Shown one piece after another: positions 51,679 to 60,513 of a stretch of DNA of 64,000 nt (the stretch's first letter is position 1; each line of letters starts with the position of its first letter). The stretch is from contig JAFAYL010000057.1 of assembly GCA_019240405.1 (NCBI GenBank), positions 59,534 through 123,533 of the forward strand, given 5' to 3'. A program made the position numbers and the translations under genes. This DNA comes from Acidobacteriaceae bacterium. Its GTDB lineage: Bacteria; Acidobacteriota; Terriglobia; Bryobacterales; Bryobacteraceae. The notes below the pieces were generated by a model that worked only from the letters and a program-made list of their open reading frames with translations, had not been told where the DNA came from and made no database searches.

Positions 51679-53635
51679 GAGAGTTCACGTCTATCACCAG
51701 ATTTTCGTATTCATCCACGTAGGCATTGGATCCGGGCGGAAGAAAAGTCGTAGCGCTGTATTCAACAACAACTGCGGGCCCTTTGAATCGATCACCGGAA
51801 TTCAATTGATCTCGGTCGTATACTCTAGCTGTTATTTGCCGGCCATCGTAGTAAATCGGCTTTTCTTTCGTTATCGCACCCCGCGCATTCCCGTCGCGAA
51901 TTTCGTGCCGCTCCAGAGCAAGGTGTTCCGTCGCCGCGATCATCCGTACTCGCGCGTTGACAATTTCGACCAGCCGCCCGGGATCGGCATAGCCATAGCG
52001 CTGCTCGTGTAATCGATGAAACCGGGACACGAAATCATCCGACCACTCGACCGTAAGCTCATAACCCTGTCCTTGATACCGGAGATCGAGAGAGCGCTGG
52101 GCAACACCCTTCAATCCATCGGATCGCATATCGCGCCCGCCCTCCTGTTCCAGGGCTTCGAAATGTTTGGTTACCGAAGCATCCCCCGGGCGGAGCATCA
52201 CAGTGCGGGAGTAATCCCTCACTACGTGCGAAACCAGAATCCCGTAAGCCGACAACGCGCCTGGAAATGCGGGTACGAGCACGCGCGGAATCCGCAGCGC
52301 GCGGGCGAGAGCACAGGCATGCAGCGGACCGGCCCCGCCGAAACTCACCAGCACGAAATCTCGCGGATCGTACCCCTGCTCGATTGAGATTCTTCGCAGC
52401 GCTTTCTCCATGTGCGAATTGACAAGCCTGATGATGCCGTCGGCGAAAGTTTCAGCATCTGTCAATGCACCCTTCGCTTCTTCGAAGCGATGCCTAGCCG
52501 CCGTTACGTCCAATTTCATTTCACCGCCGAGAAACCAGTCCGCATCCAACCGTCCGAGCAGCAAGTTTGCATCAGTTACAGTCGGATGTTTTCCGCGTCC
52601 GTAGCAAATCGGTCCGGGATCTGCGCCCGCCGATTTCGGCCCGACTTTCAAAGCGCCTCCTCGATCGAAGCTCGCAAGGGATCCTCCTCCCGCGCCGACC
52701 GTGTGAATATCCATCATCGGAACAGCCACGGGCATACCCATGATCCGGAATTCTTTGGTGGTGCGAAGCCCGGTTTCGCTATTGATTAGCGCGACGTCGG
52801 TTGACGTTCCGCCCATGTCAAACGTCAAGATTCGGGCAAATCCCGCAGCTCGCGCGAACGCGAGTGCACCGACAACGCCGCCTGCTGGTCCAGAAAGAAT
52901 CGTGCGGACTGGCTCTCGCGCCGCAATCGCCGCCGGGAGGATGCCTCCCGAAGATTGCATCACATGAAGTCGCGAACCAGTCTCGCGCAGAGAACTATCA
53001 AGCTGCGCGAGATATCTCTCCATCAACGGCGCGAGATACGCGTTAATGACCACTGTCGATGCGCGCTCATATTCGCGAAATTCTTGTAGGATCTCGTGCG
53101 AAGCCGATACCGGAACATCTAACTCGCGCAAAGCCGAGACGACCGCTTGCTCGTTGGTGGGGTTCGCAAACGAAAAGAGAAATGAAACGGCAATCGACTC
53201 GGGTCGCTCAGGCCCGATTGCATCCTTCAGGCACGCAATTTCATCTTGATCGACAGGACAAAGAATAGAACCGTCACATGCAGTGCGCTCGCGCACGCCG
53301 AATCGCATACTCTCTGGCGTAAGCGGCGGTTCTTTTTCAATGCACCAGTCATATAACTTCGGGCGAGCCTGACGTCCAATCGCGATTGTGTCCTCGAATC
53401 CCGCTGTCGTAACGAATGCGACGCGTGCTCCCTTTTGCTCGAGCAGGGCATTCGTCCCAACGGTTGTCCCGTGGCGAATCTCGGAGGATTCCCCACGCGC
53501 AATCTGAGCGACCGCTTGCATAGTTGCCCGCGCGGGCTCTGCAGGCGTCGATGACACCTTTATCACCTTCAGCCTGTTCTCCGAGAAATAAACGCAATCG
53601 GTGAACGTTCCGCCCGTGTCGATTGCGATTCGCAT
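51665..53635 (-). CDS. hyuA: Hydantoinase A/oxoprolinase family protein
   Basis: 656 residues. ATP-binding ASKHA fold: IDTGGTFTDCVYFS start, EIRHGTTVGTNALLEQKGA, LSGPAGGVVGALAFARAAG, TFDMGGTSTDVALI and VSFGGAGPLHACALARAL. The A subunit phosphorylates the ring amide so HyuB can complete hydrolysis. Start ATG 53635 is divergent from a decayed MFS transporter gene. Operon hyuA-hyuB-guaD suggests use of purine- or hydantoin-like compounds as nitrogen source. Confidence 0.9.
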   Translation of the reverse strand: MRIAIDTGGTFTDCVYFSENRLKVIKVSSTPAEPARATMQAVAQIARGESSEIRHGTTVGTNALLEQKGARVAFVTTAGFEDTIAIGRQARPKLYDWCIEKEPPLTPESMRFGVRERTACDGSILCPVDQDEIACLKDAIGPERPESIAVSFLFSFANPTNEQAVVSALRELDVPVSASHEILQEFREYERASTVVINAYLAPLMERYLAQLDSSLRETGSRLHVMQSSGGILPAAIAAREPVRTILSGPAGGVVGALAFARAAGFARILTFDMGGTSTDVALINSETGLRTTKEFRIMGMPVAVPMMDIHTVGAGGGSLASFDRGGALKVGPKSAGADPGPICYGRGKHPTVTDANLLLGRLDADWFLGGEMKLDVTAARHRFEEAKGALTDAETFADGIIRLVNSHMEKALRRISIEQGYDPRDFVLVSFGGAGPLHACALARALRIPRVLVPAFPGALSAYGILVSHVVRDYSRTVMLRPGDASVTKHFEALEQEGGRDMRSDGLKGVAQRSLDLRYQGQGYELTVEWSDDFVSRFHRLHEQRYGYADPGRLVEIVNARVRMIAATEHLALERHEIRDGNARGAITKEKPIYYDGRQITARVYDRDQLNSGDRFKGPAVVVEYSATTFLPPGSNAYVDEYENLVIDVNSHGSD

Positions 53636-53674
53636 CTCGCGCCGTAAACGCTTATCCTACTCTGAAGGGCTTTT

Positions 53675-53922
53675 ATGGCCTCCACTGCATCCGAACGTCT
53701 TCAATTGCCGTTGCGCTGGAGCAATACGACAATTGCGCAACGTCGAACGCTGGTCGCTGCCGGGCTCGGCTGGATGCTCGATGCCTTCGATGTGATGCTC
53801 TATTCCATCGTGCTCGCAACATTGATGCGCGAGCTCAATATGGGGAAATCCACAGCGGGCCTGCTCAATACGCTGGAAGCGCCGCGTGGATTCCGGAAAC
53901 CCGCGGCCGGGAATTAACTTAG
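53675..53922 (+). pseudogene. MFS transporter remnant with large internal deletion
   Basis: The first about 65 residues match the start of a 12-helix MFS sugar/acid transporter (TLVAAGLGWMLDAFDVMLYS, REL-NMGKSTAGLLNTL). Homology then stops. From 53884, in another frame, the sequence reads AWIPETRGRELT and a stop (53920-53922), the typical C-terminal end of MFS transporters. So the two ends of one gene remain, joined by a deletion of an estimated 300-plus codons that also shifted frame. The product as read (80 residues ending KPAAGN) cannot transport. It faces hyuA, so it may once have served that operon. Confidence 0.75.
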
Positions 53923-53952
53923 ACACATCGTGGTGGAATGTAGAGGCGAGCC

Positions 53953-54909
53953 ATGCCTCAGCCGTCTATGACTCATTCGCCTCGCATCGTGGTCGTCGGC
54001 AGCATCAATATCGATCTCACAACATTCACAGATAATTTCCCGCAGCCCGGCGAAACGATATTCGCCCGCGAGTTCAATCTAGGTTTTGGCGGAAAGGGTG
54101 CGAACCAGGCCGTTGCAGCGAAACTATGTGGCGCAGAGGTTTCAATGCTTGCGCGCGTTGGAGATGACCTGTTCGGTCCCGCGAGCATTCAAAATCTCGC
54201 CTCCTACGGCATCGATACGAGCCGCGTACTTGTCACGCCAGACGTTTCGAGCGGCGTGGCCCCGATCTTCGTCGACAGCTCCGGTCAAAACCGCATTCTC
54301 GTAGTGAAGGGCGCGAACGACCGTCTTAGTTCCTCTGATGTAGAGGCCGCTTCCGACATCCTTCGCCGCGCTGATTTCATTGTTCTGCAGCTCGAAATTC
54401 CGCTTGAGACCGTTTACCACACGCTACGCTTTGCGCGCGCGCACGGGATTCGAACGATTCTCAACCCGGCGCCCGGCCGGCCGCTTGATTTTTCAGAACT
54501 GAGCTCTGCTGACTATCTGATTCCAAATGAAACTGAAGCCGAAATCGTAAGCGCCATGCCGGTCCGCAGCATCGATCAAGCGCGCGCTTGTGCTCAGCGA
54601 TTATTGGATGCCGGTGTGCAGCGGGTAATCGTAACGCTCGGCGTTAATGGCGCGCTCTTTGCTGCGCCGGGTCGTGTTGAGCACGTGCCGGGCTTCAACG
54701 TAGAAGCTTTCGATACCACCGGTGCAGGCGATGCCTTCATCGGTAGCCTTGCACATTTCCTGGCCACAGGTCGCGAAGAAATTGAGGCTGTGTCCCGCGC
54801 CAACCTCTACGCCGCGCTCTCTACACTAGGGGTCGGCACCCAAAAATCCTTCGTGAAGATGGATCGCTTCGAAGCTGAGTGGTCTTCCCGGCATCGAACC
54901 GCGCCATGA
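53953..54909 (+). CDS. rbsK: Ribokinase (PfkB family)
   Basis: 318 residues. N-terminal VVVGSINIDLTTFTDNFPQPG and FGGKGANQAVAAKLCGAEV; C-terminal PfkB signature DTTGAGDAFIGSLAHFLATG with the catalytic Asp. Phosphorylates ribose at O5. Other PfkB sugar kinases are possible, but the GGKGANQA motif favours ribokinase. A shorter start at the in-frame ATG 53968 is possible. Convergent with the S9 peptidase gene (four bases apart). Confidence 0.88.
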   Translation: MPQPSMTHSPRIVVVGSINIDLTTFTDNFPQPGETIFAREFNLGFGGKGANQAVAAKLCGAEVSMLARVGDDLFGPASIQNLASYGIDTSRVLVTPDVSSGVAPIFVDSSGQNRILVVKGANDRLSSSDVEAASDILRRADFIVLQLEIPLETVYHTLRFARAHGIRTILNPAPGRPLDFSELSSADYLIPNETEAEIVSAMPVRSIDQARACAQRLLDAGVQRVIVTLGVNGALFAAPGRVEHVPGFNVEAFDTTGAGDAFIGSLAHFLATGREEIEAVSRANLYAALSTLGVGTQKSFVKMDRFEAEWSSRHRTAP

Positions 54910-54913
54910 CCGC

Positions 54914-56815
54914 TCATTTTTCCGGCTTCACATATCTGTCGAACCAATCGAGCATACGCCGAAGGATATCGATCTGATGCTTTTCCTCGCGCACCCCGTG
55001 CGGTTCACGTGGATAGATGACTAGCTCGGTTTCGACACCATACCGCTTCAGCGCACGATACAATGCCGTCGATTGCCCGACTGGATCGATCGGATCGTTC
55101 TCTCCCTGCAAAATCAACGTGGGAGTCTTCGCATTGCGGACGTACATATACGGAGAGCTGTGTGCAAACTGGTCGGGATGTTCCCAAGGCGTCCCGAAGT
55201 ACCACTCGTCTTCGGCGGGTACTTGCTCCGTGCCGAACTCAGCAGCAAGGTCAAACATTCCGGCGCCTGAAACTGCAGCTTTGAACCGATTCGTCTGCGT
55301 CACCGCCCACTCGGCCATGTAGCCGCCGTAGGACCAACCGCCGATCCCCAATCGATTTGGATCCGTATCGCCGCGCGCTAGCACGGCATCTATACCCGCC
55401 ATCAGATCTTTAAAGTCTCCGCCGCCCCAATCCGCGCGGTTCGCTTTCAAGAACTCTTCCCCATTGCTCGATGAGCCTCGCGGATTCACCATCAAAACCT
55501 CGTAGCCACGAGCGGCGAGAAGCTGCGGCCAAGGCGAGTACGCAGCCGAGAAACTTCCGGCCGGCCCGCCGTGCACATATAAAATCAGAGGAAGCTTGCC
55601 ATCCGATTTTTGCGGCGGCTTCATGAGCGCCGCTTCAATTTGGGTTCCGTCGAAACTCTTGAACCGGAACAGTTCCGCATCGGCAAGAGTGATGCCCGCC
55701 CAGCTCGGCTGAACATGGCTGACCTGCTTTGCAGAGCTGTTCGGCGGCTGAATAAAAAGCTCGCCGCGCCGGTTGAACGCGAATCCAACAAAAACGACGG
55801 TTCCATCCTTAGCAACGGCGAAGTCGCCATTGGAATAGGCGAGGTCGATAGGCGACGGGCTGCCGCTCAGGTTAAGTTTGTATAGCCGCAATCGAAATCC
55901 ATCGTCAACAGAAACCACCGGTGTGAAATCGTTCTGCCACTTGACACCCAGCACCCTCCGATCAATTGCCGCAGTTGCATCGCGTGGCGGTCCGCCAGCA
56001 ACATCCTGTAAGAAGAGATCGTGTGGGGCTGGACCCGCGTTATGCGTCGCGACATACGCGATGTGAGTTCGATCCGGCGAAATACTCAAGCCACCAAACG
56101 GCTGGCCGGGGCGAGAAAATGGAGTCATTTTTCCGTCCGCGGTAGACACATCGAAAATCGCTGTATTCCACGTTTCGCTTTTCGGTTGATCCGTCGCCAC
56201 AGCTAGAATACGGCCAGCCGAGATCCAGTCGAAATCCTCGATTTTCCAAGCACCCCGCGTCAATTGCCGAACCGTTTTGGAAGCAGCGTTAACAATCCAC
56301 AAACGCGCCAAGTCCTGTTCACGATCCGCGACCTTAGCATCGTCTTTATCCTTCTCCTTCTTCTCGTCAGCCTCGGACTTCGCCTCAGGAGCGAGAAATG
56401 CAATTTCGGTCCCATCCGGCGACCACCGAAACTCGCTGACGGCGTTTTTCCCAGAGGTAAGAGCGCTCGCTTCGCCGCCAACCATCTGCAGTAGATAAAT
56501 CTGCATCCGCTCGTTGCGATCCGAAAGAAAGGCGAGCGCGCGTCCGTCGGGCGACCATCGCGGCGCACTCTCCGATTTTGCAGAGAATGTCAATTGCCGA
56601 AAATCGTTTCGTGCAATATCCAGAATCCAAATGTGCGATGCCGGCGGTCCATCCTTCGGCGGCTCAGAGACAACGCAAGCCAACTGAGAATCATCCGGCG
56701 AAAACGTGAGAGCCGAGATGTTCCGCGATTGGATCGCTTGTTCAGGAGTCAGAGACGCGGACTGACATGCAAAACCAATCGAAAAGGCGAGAAACGCGAG
56801 CCGGAACTGGCACAT
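54914..56815 (-). CDS. S9 family peptidase (prolyl oligopeptidase-like), secreted
   Basis: About 633 residues. Signal peptide (FRLAFLAFSIGFACQSA), a WD40-like propeller with ALTFSPDDSQLACVVSE and APRWSPDGRALAFLSDRNER, and a C-terminal hydrolase domain. Catalytic residues: Ser in GGWSYGGYMAEW, Asp in LILQGENDPIDPVGQ, His in YPREPHGVRE. Likely an acylaminoacyl/dipeptidyl peptidase in the periplasm. ATG 56815 gives a compact signal peptide; a GTG at 56833 is an alternative start. It follows the KimA-like gene by about 25 bases on the same strand. Confidence 0.9.
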   Translation of the reverse strand: MCQFRLAFLAFSIGFACQSASLTPEQAIQSRNISALTFSPDDSQLACVVSEPPKDGPPASHIWILDIARNDFRQLTFSAKSESAPRWSPDGRALAFLSDRNERMQIYLLQMVGGEASALTSGKNAVSEFRWSPDGTEIAFLAPEAKSEADEKKEKDKDDAKVADREQDLARLWIVNAASKTVRQLTRGAWKIEDFDWISAGRILAVATDQPKSETWNTAIFDVSTADGKMTPFSRPGQPFGGLSISPDRTHIAYVATHNAGPAPHDLFLQDVAGGPPRDATAAIDRRVLGVKWQNDFTPVVSVDDGFRLRLYKLNLSGSPSPIDLAYSNGDFAVAKDGTVVFVGFAFNRRGELFIQPPNSSAKQVSHVQPSWAGITLADAELFRFKSFDGTQIEAALMKPPQKSDGKLPLILYVHGGPAGSFSAAYSPWPQLLAARGYEVLMVNPRGSSSNGEEFLKANRADWGGGDFKDLMAGIDAVLARGDTDPNRLGIGGWSYGGYMAEWAVTQTNRFKAAVSGAGMFDLAAEFGTEQVPAEDEWYFGTPWEHPDQFAHSSPYMYVRNAKTPTLILQGENDPIDPVGQSTALYRALKRYGVETELVIYPREPHGVREEKHQIDILRRMLDWFDRYVKPEK

Positions 56816-56840
56816 AGCGACCGAGCATAGCACCTGAACT

Positions 56841-58706
56841 TTATTTCAAGTACCAGGGAATGTTGAGGACGGAAATCCTATCGTTGCCCTGCATCAACAG
56901 TCGCGTTTTCAGCAATGCTGCTCGCTGCGAATGCAGGAAGTAATAATACCAACGCTTCTCCACTAGTTCCGGAATTACCGCCACGATTCGCCTGTTTGGA
57001 TTCTCCTTGGCCAATTTGATCACGTAATCGACAATGGGTGAGACCACAAAACGATACGGAGATTTCAGCACTACTAATTCGGGGACTGGTAGCTGAGCTT
57101 TTCTTGCGGGGTCAATTGCGTATTCATCCCATTTGCCGCAGAATTCATCCGGCTTGTCTTCCTCAGCTACGTGGATTGCTCGAATATCTTTGGACATGAT
57201 CATCGCCAAATGCAAAGCTTCTTTGGCAAATCTCGTCCAGCTCTGAATGGTGATGACGATGATTGGCGGCAAAAGAATGAAAGGCTCTAGAGGAGTGCGG
57301 GAAGCGATTTCGCGCAGCACTCTCGAATAGTGCCGCTTCACGCCGTACATGAAGACAAGAATGCCGGGAATCATGATTACAGTGATCCATGCGCCTTCGG
57401 TGAATTTCGCGACAATCACGACCAGAACGGTCAACCCCGTCGCTAATGCGCCAAGTCCATTGATAACCATGCTTCTAACAGCCCCTTCGCCGCGTTCCCG
57501 GCGCCAGTGTGCAACCATTCCGGCTTGAGACATCGTGAACGCGAGAAAAGCGCCGACAGCATACAAAGGAATGAGCCGGTCCGTGATTCCGCCAAAAATA
57601 ATCAAGAGCGCGCCCGTGATAAGCGCAAGCACCAGGATGCCTTCGGAATACACCAAGCGCCGTCCGCGATTTGCGAACGAGATGGGCAGGTACCCGTCTT
57701 CCGAGATGAACCGGCAAACGCGTGGAAAGTCCGCGAAAGCGGTATTCGCAGAAAAAATCAACACGAGCAAAATGGACGCAATAGCCGCGTAATAAAACCA
57801 GCCACGCCCCGTTACCGCTTCAAGCATCATTGAGAGAATGCTCCGGTAGTCGTTTCCATTCGGATCGGTGGCGACGATTTTGTACGTCTTCACCAGATAT
57901 GCAATTCCCGCGAGCATGATAATCAGCGCGGCAATGATGATGGCGAGCGTGCGGCGGGCATACTTTACGGCAGGGTCGCGGAACGCCTTCACGCCATTGC
58001 TAACGGCTTCCACGCCCGTCAGCGCCGTGCAGCCGCTGGCGAACGCCTTCAGCAGCAACCAAGCGCTCACCGCGGCAGTGGCGGCCTGCGGAGCCGGAGG
58101 CGGGACAATAGGGGAGGGCTGACCGCCGCTCGCGAGGCTCTTAACTGCTCCCATGCCGAGCGCAATGAACATGCAAGCGAGAAATGCATACGTTGGCAGC
58201 ATGAAAATGGCGCCCGTCTCACGCACGCCTCGAAGATTCACGAGCGTGAGGAGCGCGAGCGCCACCAGACAGAGCGTGAGAGTTCGAGGGTGAAGGGAAG
58301 GAATCGCGGACGTGAGTGCGCCGATTCCTGCGGAGATGCCGACGGCTGCTGTCAAAACATAATCGATCAGCAGGGCTGCTGCAGCGAGCAAGCCGGGGAA
58401 AGTACCGAGATTCTCGCGCGCTACCGTATATGAGCCGCCTCCTTGCGGATAAGCCGCAATTGTCTGCCGGTAGGAGAAGAAGACAATTATCAGCAGCACA
58501 ATGATGCTTAAGCTGAGCGGCAGGATATACGCGAGCCCGGCCGCCGCGAGCGGAATGAGCAGTGTCAGAGCTGCTTCGGGCCCGTAGGCGGCGGAACTCA
58601 GGGCATCCAGGCCAAAAATCGGAATGCCTTTCGCCACTCCAATCTGCTCTGCGCGTTCGCTCGAAGAGGCAATTGGCCTTCCGATTAGGAAATCGATGAT
58701 CGACAA
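56841..58706 (-). CDS. KimA-like potassium:proton symporter (APC superfamily)
   Basis: 621 residues with about 12 hydrophobic helices and a soluble C-terminal domain (about 455-621). It resembles Bacillus subtilis KimA (YdaO) closely along its length: IFGLDALSSAAYGPEA, YRQTIAAYPQGGGSYTVARENL, LLIDYVLTAAVGISAGIGAL, LKAFASGCTALTGVEAVSNGV and LIPLYAVGAFLAFTMSQAGM. KimA imports K+ with H+. In older annotation such proteins are called amino acid permeases. No c-di-AMP (ydaO) riboswitch is recognised in the upstream region. Confidence 0.8.
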   Translation of the reverse strand: MSIIDFLIGRPIASSSERAEQIGVAKGIPIFGLDALSSAAYGPEAALTLLIPLAAAGLAYILPLSLSIIVLLIIVFFSYRQTIAAYPQGGGSYTVARENLGTFPGLLAAAALLIDYVLTAAVGISAGIGALTSAIPSLHPRTLTLCLVALALLTLVNLRGVRETGAIFMLPTYAFLACMFIALGMGAVKSLASGGQPSPIVPPPAPQAATAAVSAWLLLKAFASGCTALTGVEAVSNGVKAFRDPAVKYARRTLAIIIAALIIMLAGIAYLVKTYKIVATDPNGNDYRSILSMMLEAVTGRGWFYYAAIASILLVLIFSANTAFADFPRVCRFISEDGYLPISFANRGRRLVYSEGILVLALITGALLIIFGGITDRLIPLYAVGAFLAFTMSQAGMVAHWRRERGEGAVRSMVINGLGALATGLTVLVVIVAKFTEGAWITVIMIPGILVFMYGVKRHYSRVLREIASRTPLEPFILLPPIIVITIQSWTRFAKEALHLAMIMSKDIRAIHVAEEDKPDEFCGKWDEYAIDPARKAQLPVPELVVLKSPYRFVVSPIVDYVIKLAKENPNRRIVAVIPELVEKRWYYYFLHSQRAALLKTRLLMQGNDRISVLNIPWYLK

Positions 58707-58866
58707 GAGGTTTCTCCGCTCTAGACAGTGTTACATCGAGATGTCTGTAAGAGGCCGGACAGCGCCCTGTGCCGTTTGCGTATCCAGGTTACGCTTTGCC
58801 GGGTATTGAATCCTTCTCAGCATTGGTGTCATCTATCTTGATGTAAAGGTATTTGAAGAAAACAGT

Positions 58867-59772
58867 ATGTCGTTACGCCCAATCAAGCAAGTCATTCGAA
58901 CGCAGCCCACCATCGAAGGAGCCGGCGTCAAGCTGCAGCGCGCGTTCGGTTTCGGCAAAACAAAAGATTTCGATCCATTCCTGTTGCTCGATGACTTTCG
59001 GAATGATAATCCAGAGGATTATCTGGCAGGATTTCCTTGGCATCCGCATCGCGGGATTGAGACGATCACCTATGTGCTCGCCGGCTCAGTCGAGCACGGC
59101 GATAGCTTGGGTAACAAGGGAAAAATGACGGCAGGCGACGTGCAATGGATGACTGCCGGCAGCGGCATCCTGCACCAGGAGATGCCCAAGGGCGACCCAC
59201 TGGGCCGCATGCACGGCTTCCAGCTCTGGGCGAACCTTCCATCCTCTTTGAAGATGACCGCACCGCGATATCAAGACATACCGTCGAGCGCAATCCCTGA
59301 GACTACAGACGACGATGGAACCCATGTTCGCGTAATCTGCGGCGAGTTCTGGGGCAAAAAGGGTCCTGTCGAGGGCGTAGCAGCCGATCCAAATTATCTG
59401 GATATCTCGGTTCCACCCAGTCAGCGCAAGCGGCTCAAAATTGAAACGACCCGTAATGCCTTCGCGTACGTCTTTGCGGGTTCCGGCACCTTCCGCGACG
59501 CCTCGAGTCCCCGAGCAGTTTTAACTGATCAGGTCGCCCAACCCGAAGCGGCGCCCGTTTACGATGTCAAGAATCACTCGCTGGTTCTTTTTGATCGTGG
59601 CGATGAAATCACAGTGCAGGCCAGACCCGAAGGAATTCGATTCCTGCTAGTCTCGGGAAAACCGATTGAAGAGCCAGTGGCGTGGTACGGCCCAATCGTC
59701 ATGAATACGCAACAGGAACTCAGGCAGGCCATTGCCGACCTACAGGACGGCACATTCATTAAACACGCCTGA
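58867..59772 (+). CDS. Pirin family protein
   Basis: 301 residues, bicupin. Metal ligands are intact: His59 and His61 in FPWHPHRGIETITYVL, His103 and Glu105 in GSGILHQEMPKGDPLGRMHG. The FQLWANLP segment is also typical. Pirins bind Fe and act as redox-sensing or quercetinase-like proteins; the specific role is unknown. Divergent from the KimA-like gene. Confidence 0.92.
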   Translation: MSLRPIKQVIRTQPTIEGAGVKLQRAFGFGKTKDFDPFLLLDDFRNDNPEDYLAGFPWHPHRGIETITYVLAGSVEHGDSLGNKGKMTAGDVQWMTAGSGILHQEMPKGDPLGRMHGFQLWANLPSSLKMTAPRYQDIPSSAIPETTDDDGTHVRVICGEFWGKKGPVEGVAADPNYLDISVPPSQRKRLKIETTRNAFAYVFAGSGTFRDASSPRAVLTDQVAQPEAAPVYDVKNHSLVLFDRGDEITVQARPEGIRFLLVSGKPIEEPVAWYGPIVMNTQQELRQAIADLQDGTFIKHA

Positions 59773-59815
59773 CTCGGCCAGGGCTGACGAATCCTTCAGA
59801 ACATCTCAAGCAGGT

Positions 59816-60346
59816 CTAGCGAACCGGTTGAAGCTTTTCTCCATCGCTGTGAATAGAAACCGGTACGGATTTCGTTGTGTCTGGGGGTGTCAGTTTTGTG
59901 ACGATCGTATGGATCGTGCGCCCGCCTTCGCTGAGTACAAACATCAACTCTATTTCGGCCCCGGAACTACCATGAGGCGGTGCGGGGAAGTGAATGACCG
60001 CGGAACCGGTGCAATCGGAATTGACCGTGTATGTCCCCCACTCGTCGATGTGAAACTTGGTAACGGGATCCGCCGGCCCGCGTTGCGCAAGACCATTCGC
60101 CATGACGAAATCGACCTGCTTTAGCTCGCCGTTGCCGTCAAAATGCGTCATTGCCACTCCTTCGCGGTTGACTACCGGAGCGCCCTCTGAGTTAAGAATG
60201 TTGCCTGAAATCCGGAAGGCGTAATCGCCTTTCAGTGTCTCGTTGCTGCAACCATCGTGGTCGTTGCCCTGGGCAAATGTGGTCGCCGGAATAAATAGAG
60301 CGCTCGCAGCTACTGCGATGCATGTCAAATGTAAGTGCTTGATCAT
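59816..60346 (-). CDS. Secreted hypothetical protein divergent from a CadC-type regulator
   Basis: 176 residues. From ATG 60346 a signal peptide (HLTCIAVAASALFIPATTFAQ) precedes a beta-rich mature domain (NETLKGDYAFRISGNI, NREGVAMTHFDGNGELKQVD, TYTVNSDCTGSAVIHFP). The GDYAF...DGNG...YTVN-DCTG pattern recurs in secreted Acidobacteriota proteins of unknown role. A longer reading to 60466 lacks a signal peptide at its start. Divergent from the winged-helix regulator, which may control it. Confidence 0.75.
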   Translation of the reverse strand: MIKHLHLTCIAVAASALFIPATTFAQGNDHDGCSNETLKGDYAFRISGNILNSEGAPVVNREGVAMTHFDGNGELKQVDFVMANGLAQRGPADPVTKFHIDEWGTYTVNSDCTGSAVIHFPAPPHGSSGAEIELMFVLSEGGRTIHTIVTKLTPPDTTKSVPVSIHSDGEKLQPVR

Positions 60347-60513
60347 TTCCTTGTCTTCTTTCTCGTGCAGAATTCTCTGCAACGGTAGAATCGTAGGAAA
60401 TCGAACACCCGGAAGTCCTGAACCTGATCTGAAAAGTTCTGAATTTTGCCGGCGTATGCGGTTCAAGCGGTAAACTTACAGGGCCTCTCATCGACATCGA
60501 AGCAGCCAACCCG

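Noticed and set aside
58707..58866. Possible c-di-AMP (ydaO) riboswitch before the KimA-like gene
   Set aside because: The 160-base divergent gap is too short and lacks a recognisable match to that element.
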